In this document: positions 62,537 to 64,000 of the stretch, piece after piece | Numbering within the stretch: position 1 is the first letter of the stretch | How the letters are laid out: the number at the start of each line of letters is the position of its first letter | Assembly (NCBI GenBank): GCA_965248545.1 | Contig: OZ252110.1 | Location: 1,178,001-1,242,000, forward strand | Reading direction: 5' to 3' | DNA length: 64,000 bases | Source of the DNA: Alteromonas_E sp965248545 | GTDB taxonomy: Bacteria > Pseudomonadota > Gammaproteobacteria > Enterobacterales > Alteromonadaceae | Notes under the pieces: model-generated | What the model saw: only the letters and a program-made list of their open reading frames with translations | Told to the model about the DNA's origin: nothing | The model's database searches: none | Position numbers and translations under genes: made by a program

Positions 62537-62613
62537 TGTATGTGTGCCTTGTTAGTGAAAAACTTAAACCCTAAAACTTTCCTTATCCGGTGACTGGCTG
62601 TTTCGCAAATACT

Positions 62614-63006
62614 ATGAAAAAACCCAGTTTTACGATTAACCGAACCTCTCGACTAATCACAATTAGATTGGATGGCGAGTGGAATAGCGCCATCGATTTG
62701 GAATATTTATCCGAACTCGCAAGTACTATGCAGCAGATGCGACAGGGAACGTGGGCTATCGTTGTCGATATTAGAAATTGGTATATCGATCCCGACACCG
62801 CAAAACAAAACACTAACTACAGCTTGCACTTGGATAGACGCAATCAGATCGCCGAGGTCTGGCTCGTTAGAGAACACAATCAGGCAAAACATCTTGACGT
62901 ATTTTTCGACCCGCTTAATTTCACTCCAGCACGTGTGACGAGCCGCCAAGAGCTTGAGCAGTGGGCAACTGACAATCATATAGAATTACCCGAAGATCTT
63001 TACTAA
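62614..63006 (+). CDS. Small STAS-like hypothetical protein
   Basis: A 130-residue soluble protein. The pattern of beta strand, helix and strand (ITIRLDGEWN, then LEYLSELASTMQQM, then WAIVVDIRNW) resembles the SpoIIAA-like/STAS fold. There is no serine in the usual phospho-site context, so membership is uncertain. I start at ATG 62614; a GTG at 62590 is also in frame. Neither has a ribosome site. Confidence 0.6.
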   Translation: MKKPSFTINRTSRLITIRLDGEWNSAIDLEYLSELASTMQQMRQGTWAIVVDIRNWYIDPDTAKQNTNYSLHLDRRNQIAEVWLVREHNQAKHLDVFFDPLNFTPARVTSRQELEQWATDNHIELPEDLY

Positions 63007-63202
63007 TTCCCCAGTTATCCGATTCCTCAGTCGCAAACACTTACTACCCATCTGTCATTTAACAACTGATACCGATTCTGAGAAACACGTTTGTCCCAAC
63101 GTCATTGTTGTAAATTGTTACAAACATAATGTTAATTATTTTTGACATTTAGTACTTTATATCAAACAATGTGTATTAATTGAATAACCTAAGGTTTCTG
63201 AT

Positions 63203-63673
63203 ATGAATATGTCTTTCAGTGAAAAAAGTGCATGGATTTCCTTGGTCATCATGATTTATATCTGGGGTGATTATCTGTTCAACTTGGTCGGTATGCACAG
63301 CAGTGATATCGACATGGATAGCAAAAAGAGCGCCGCGATTGTCATGCTCAATACCGCCATCATTGCCGTCATCATGGCTGAAGCTGTTTTTCATACGGTA
63401 TTAGCGATGGCCTATCCTAATAAGGAAGATCAAGAAGGCGATGAACGGGACAAGCAAATTGAAATGTCTGCGACCAAACCTGCCTATGCCATCATGTTTA
63501 CCGGTGTAGTCGTCACCATTGGACATTTACTGATCGTTGAGCAATTTCCACAGATGTCAGATAGCAGTATTCAAATTCCGTTTATTGGCGTTCATATTCT
63601 GATGTTTAGTGCACTGTTGGCTGAAATTGTCAGATTTGTAATGATGATCAAAAGCTACCGCTCTGGAGTGTAG
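63203..63673 (+). CDS. Four-TM membrane protein paired with an XRE regulator
   Basis: A 156-residue protein with four hydrophobic helices (about 10-30, 44-68, 92-115, 124-150) and a charged loop between helices 2 and 3 (NKEDQEGDERDKQIE). It is followed after two bases by a small HTH gene. This pairing of a small multi-pass membrane protein with a YozG-like regulator is common in bacteria and is thought to be a sensor/regulator unit, but function is not established. Confidence 0.72.
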   Translation: MNMSFSEKSAWISLVIMIYIWGDYLFNLVGMHSSDIDMDSKKSAAIVMLNTAIIAVIMAEAVFHTVLAMAYPNKEDQEGDERDKQIEMSATKPAYAIMFTGVVVTIGHLLIVEQFPQMSDSSIQIPFIGVHILMFSALLAEIVRFVMMIKSYRSGV

Positions 63674-63675
63674 AA

Positions 63676-63882
63676 ATGGCTCTGCATAACAAGGTACGGG
63701 AGTGCCGCTTTTTTGCGGACGAGATGACCCAACAAGAGCTCGCACAACGGGTGGGCGTCACACGCCAAACAATAATGGCAATCGAAAAAGGTAAGTATTC
63801 ACCTTCTTTGGAAGTCGCCTTTAAGATCGCGCTGGTTTTTTCTAAGAGTATCGACGAAGTATTTTGGTATAGCCAAAATTGA
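63676..63882 (+). CDS. Small XRE-family (YozG-like) transcriptional regulator
   Basis: A 68-residue HTH protein: MTQQELAQRVGVTRQTIMAI then EKGKYSPSLEVAFKIALVF, with the typical ending DEVFWYSQN. The whole protein is a single DNA-binding domain. Adjacent to the four-TM gene (two bases between), hence an operon. Confidence 0.88.
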   Translation: MALHNKVRECRFFADEMTQQELAQRVGVTRQTIMAIEKGKYSPSLEVAFKIALVFSKSIDEVFWYSQN

Positions 63883-63971
63883 TCGCTATACTTACGGCCT
63901 TTTTTTGACAATAAGACGTATTACATTCAGAGGCGTAATTCGTTTACCGTGAGTTGTTTAGAGGGCATGCC

Positions 63972-64000
63972 GTGTCAGATTCAAACCAAACTTGGACAAT
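63972..64000 (+). CDS. Possible start of a gene cut by the window edge
   Basis: GTG at 63972 follows GAGGG by six bases and opens a frame (MSDSNQTWT...) to the edge. Only nine codons are visible, so identity is unknown. Confidence 0.3.

Larger units (their letters stand above)
61811..62613. other. AT-rich gene-poor region of about 800 bases
   Basis: The stretch holds no frame with clear coding character apart from a doubtful 35-codon frame on the minus strand. It contains a perfect dyad at 61901-61922 and A/T-rich runs (62000-62220). I see no tRNA, terminator or known RNA family. Confidence 0.5.

Noticed and set aside
1..64000. CRISPR arrays, tRNA/rRNA genes, insertion sequences, phage genes
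   Set aside because: Looked for repeat-spacer patterns, cloverleaf ends (CCA) and transposase/integrase motifs; none seen by eye.

Overview
The window looks like a chromosomal stretch of a free-living marine gammaproteobacterium, most likely in or near the order Alteromonadales. The reasons are the gene blocks aroQ-accB-accC, prmA-dusB-fis-purH-purD and cutA-dsbD/fxsA-groES-groEL, the closely E. coli-like OmpR/EnvZ pair, a DUF3718 protein, an orphan PrkB-type phosphoribulokinase and many two-component and c-di-GMP proteins. Genus-level placement is a guess. I see no rRNA, tRNA, CRISPR array, integrase, transposase or phage gene.

Layout. 1-7 kb: a truncated S9-type peptidase, then a divergent tamA-tamB-yigZ operon (outer-membrane protein assembly). 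7-13 kb: small metabolic and regulatory units (OsmC-like/Lrp pair, ECF sigma factor with a membrane partner, serine hydrolase, GcvA-type LysR, a PspB-like small protein, nitrilase). 13.9-22.9 kb: a GAF-GGDEF cyclase, a DUF2891/PstS-like pair, ompR-envZ, an SGNH hydrolase, phosphoribulokinase, and a voltage-gated K+ channel overlapping a periplasmic binding protein gene. 23-28.6 kb: purD, purH, fis, dusB, prmA. 28.6-35.4 kb: an accessory block with a HiPIP, a CPXCG/flavin-reductase/mini-membrane-protein operon, an HNH protein, a FAN1-type nuclease fused to a DEDDh exonuclease under an almost palindromic LexA box, and small conserved hypotheticals. 35.5-37.8 kb: accC-accB-aroQ. 38.9-52.1 kb: a chemosensory cluster. 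52.2-57.3 kb: dsbD, cutA, fxsA, groES-groEL. 57.4-64 kb: hypotheticals, an acyltransferase, a metal-efflux permease with its MerR regulator, two AT-rich gene-poor gaps, and a 4-TM/XRE pair.

The most notable system is at 38.9-52.1 kb. Its gene order (MCP, CheY, CheA, CheW, PAS-MCP with a CheR-binding tail, CheR, CheD, CheB) matches the Pseudomonas aeruginosa Che2 (F7) layout as I remember it. Between the first MCP and CheY it also carries a STAS anti-sigma-antagonist and a REC-SpoIIE phosphatase-ATPase protein, a partner-switching pair. A convergent Hpt-REC-REC-GGDEF cyclase lies at the other end. CheA has no recognisable P2 domain and carries five acidic GFGFF repeats in that place. The layout suggests one receptor array that feeds chemotaxis adaptation, a partner switch and c-di-GMP synthesis.

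The second notable item is the FAN1-exonuclease gene. Its LexA box, an embedded -10 element and the start codon are packed so closely that the transcript is probably leaderless or nearly so and SOS-controlled.
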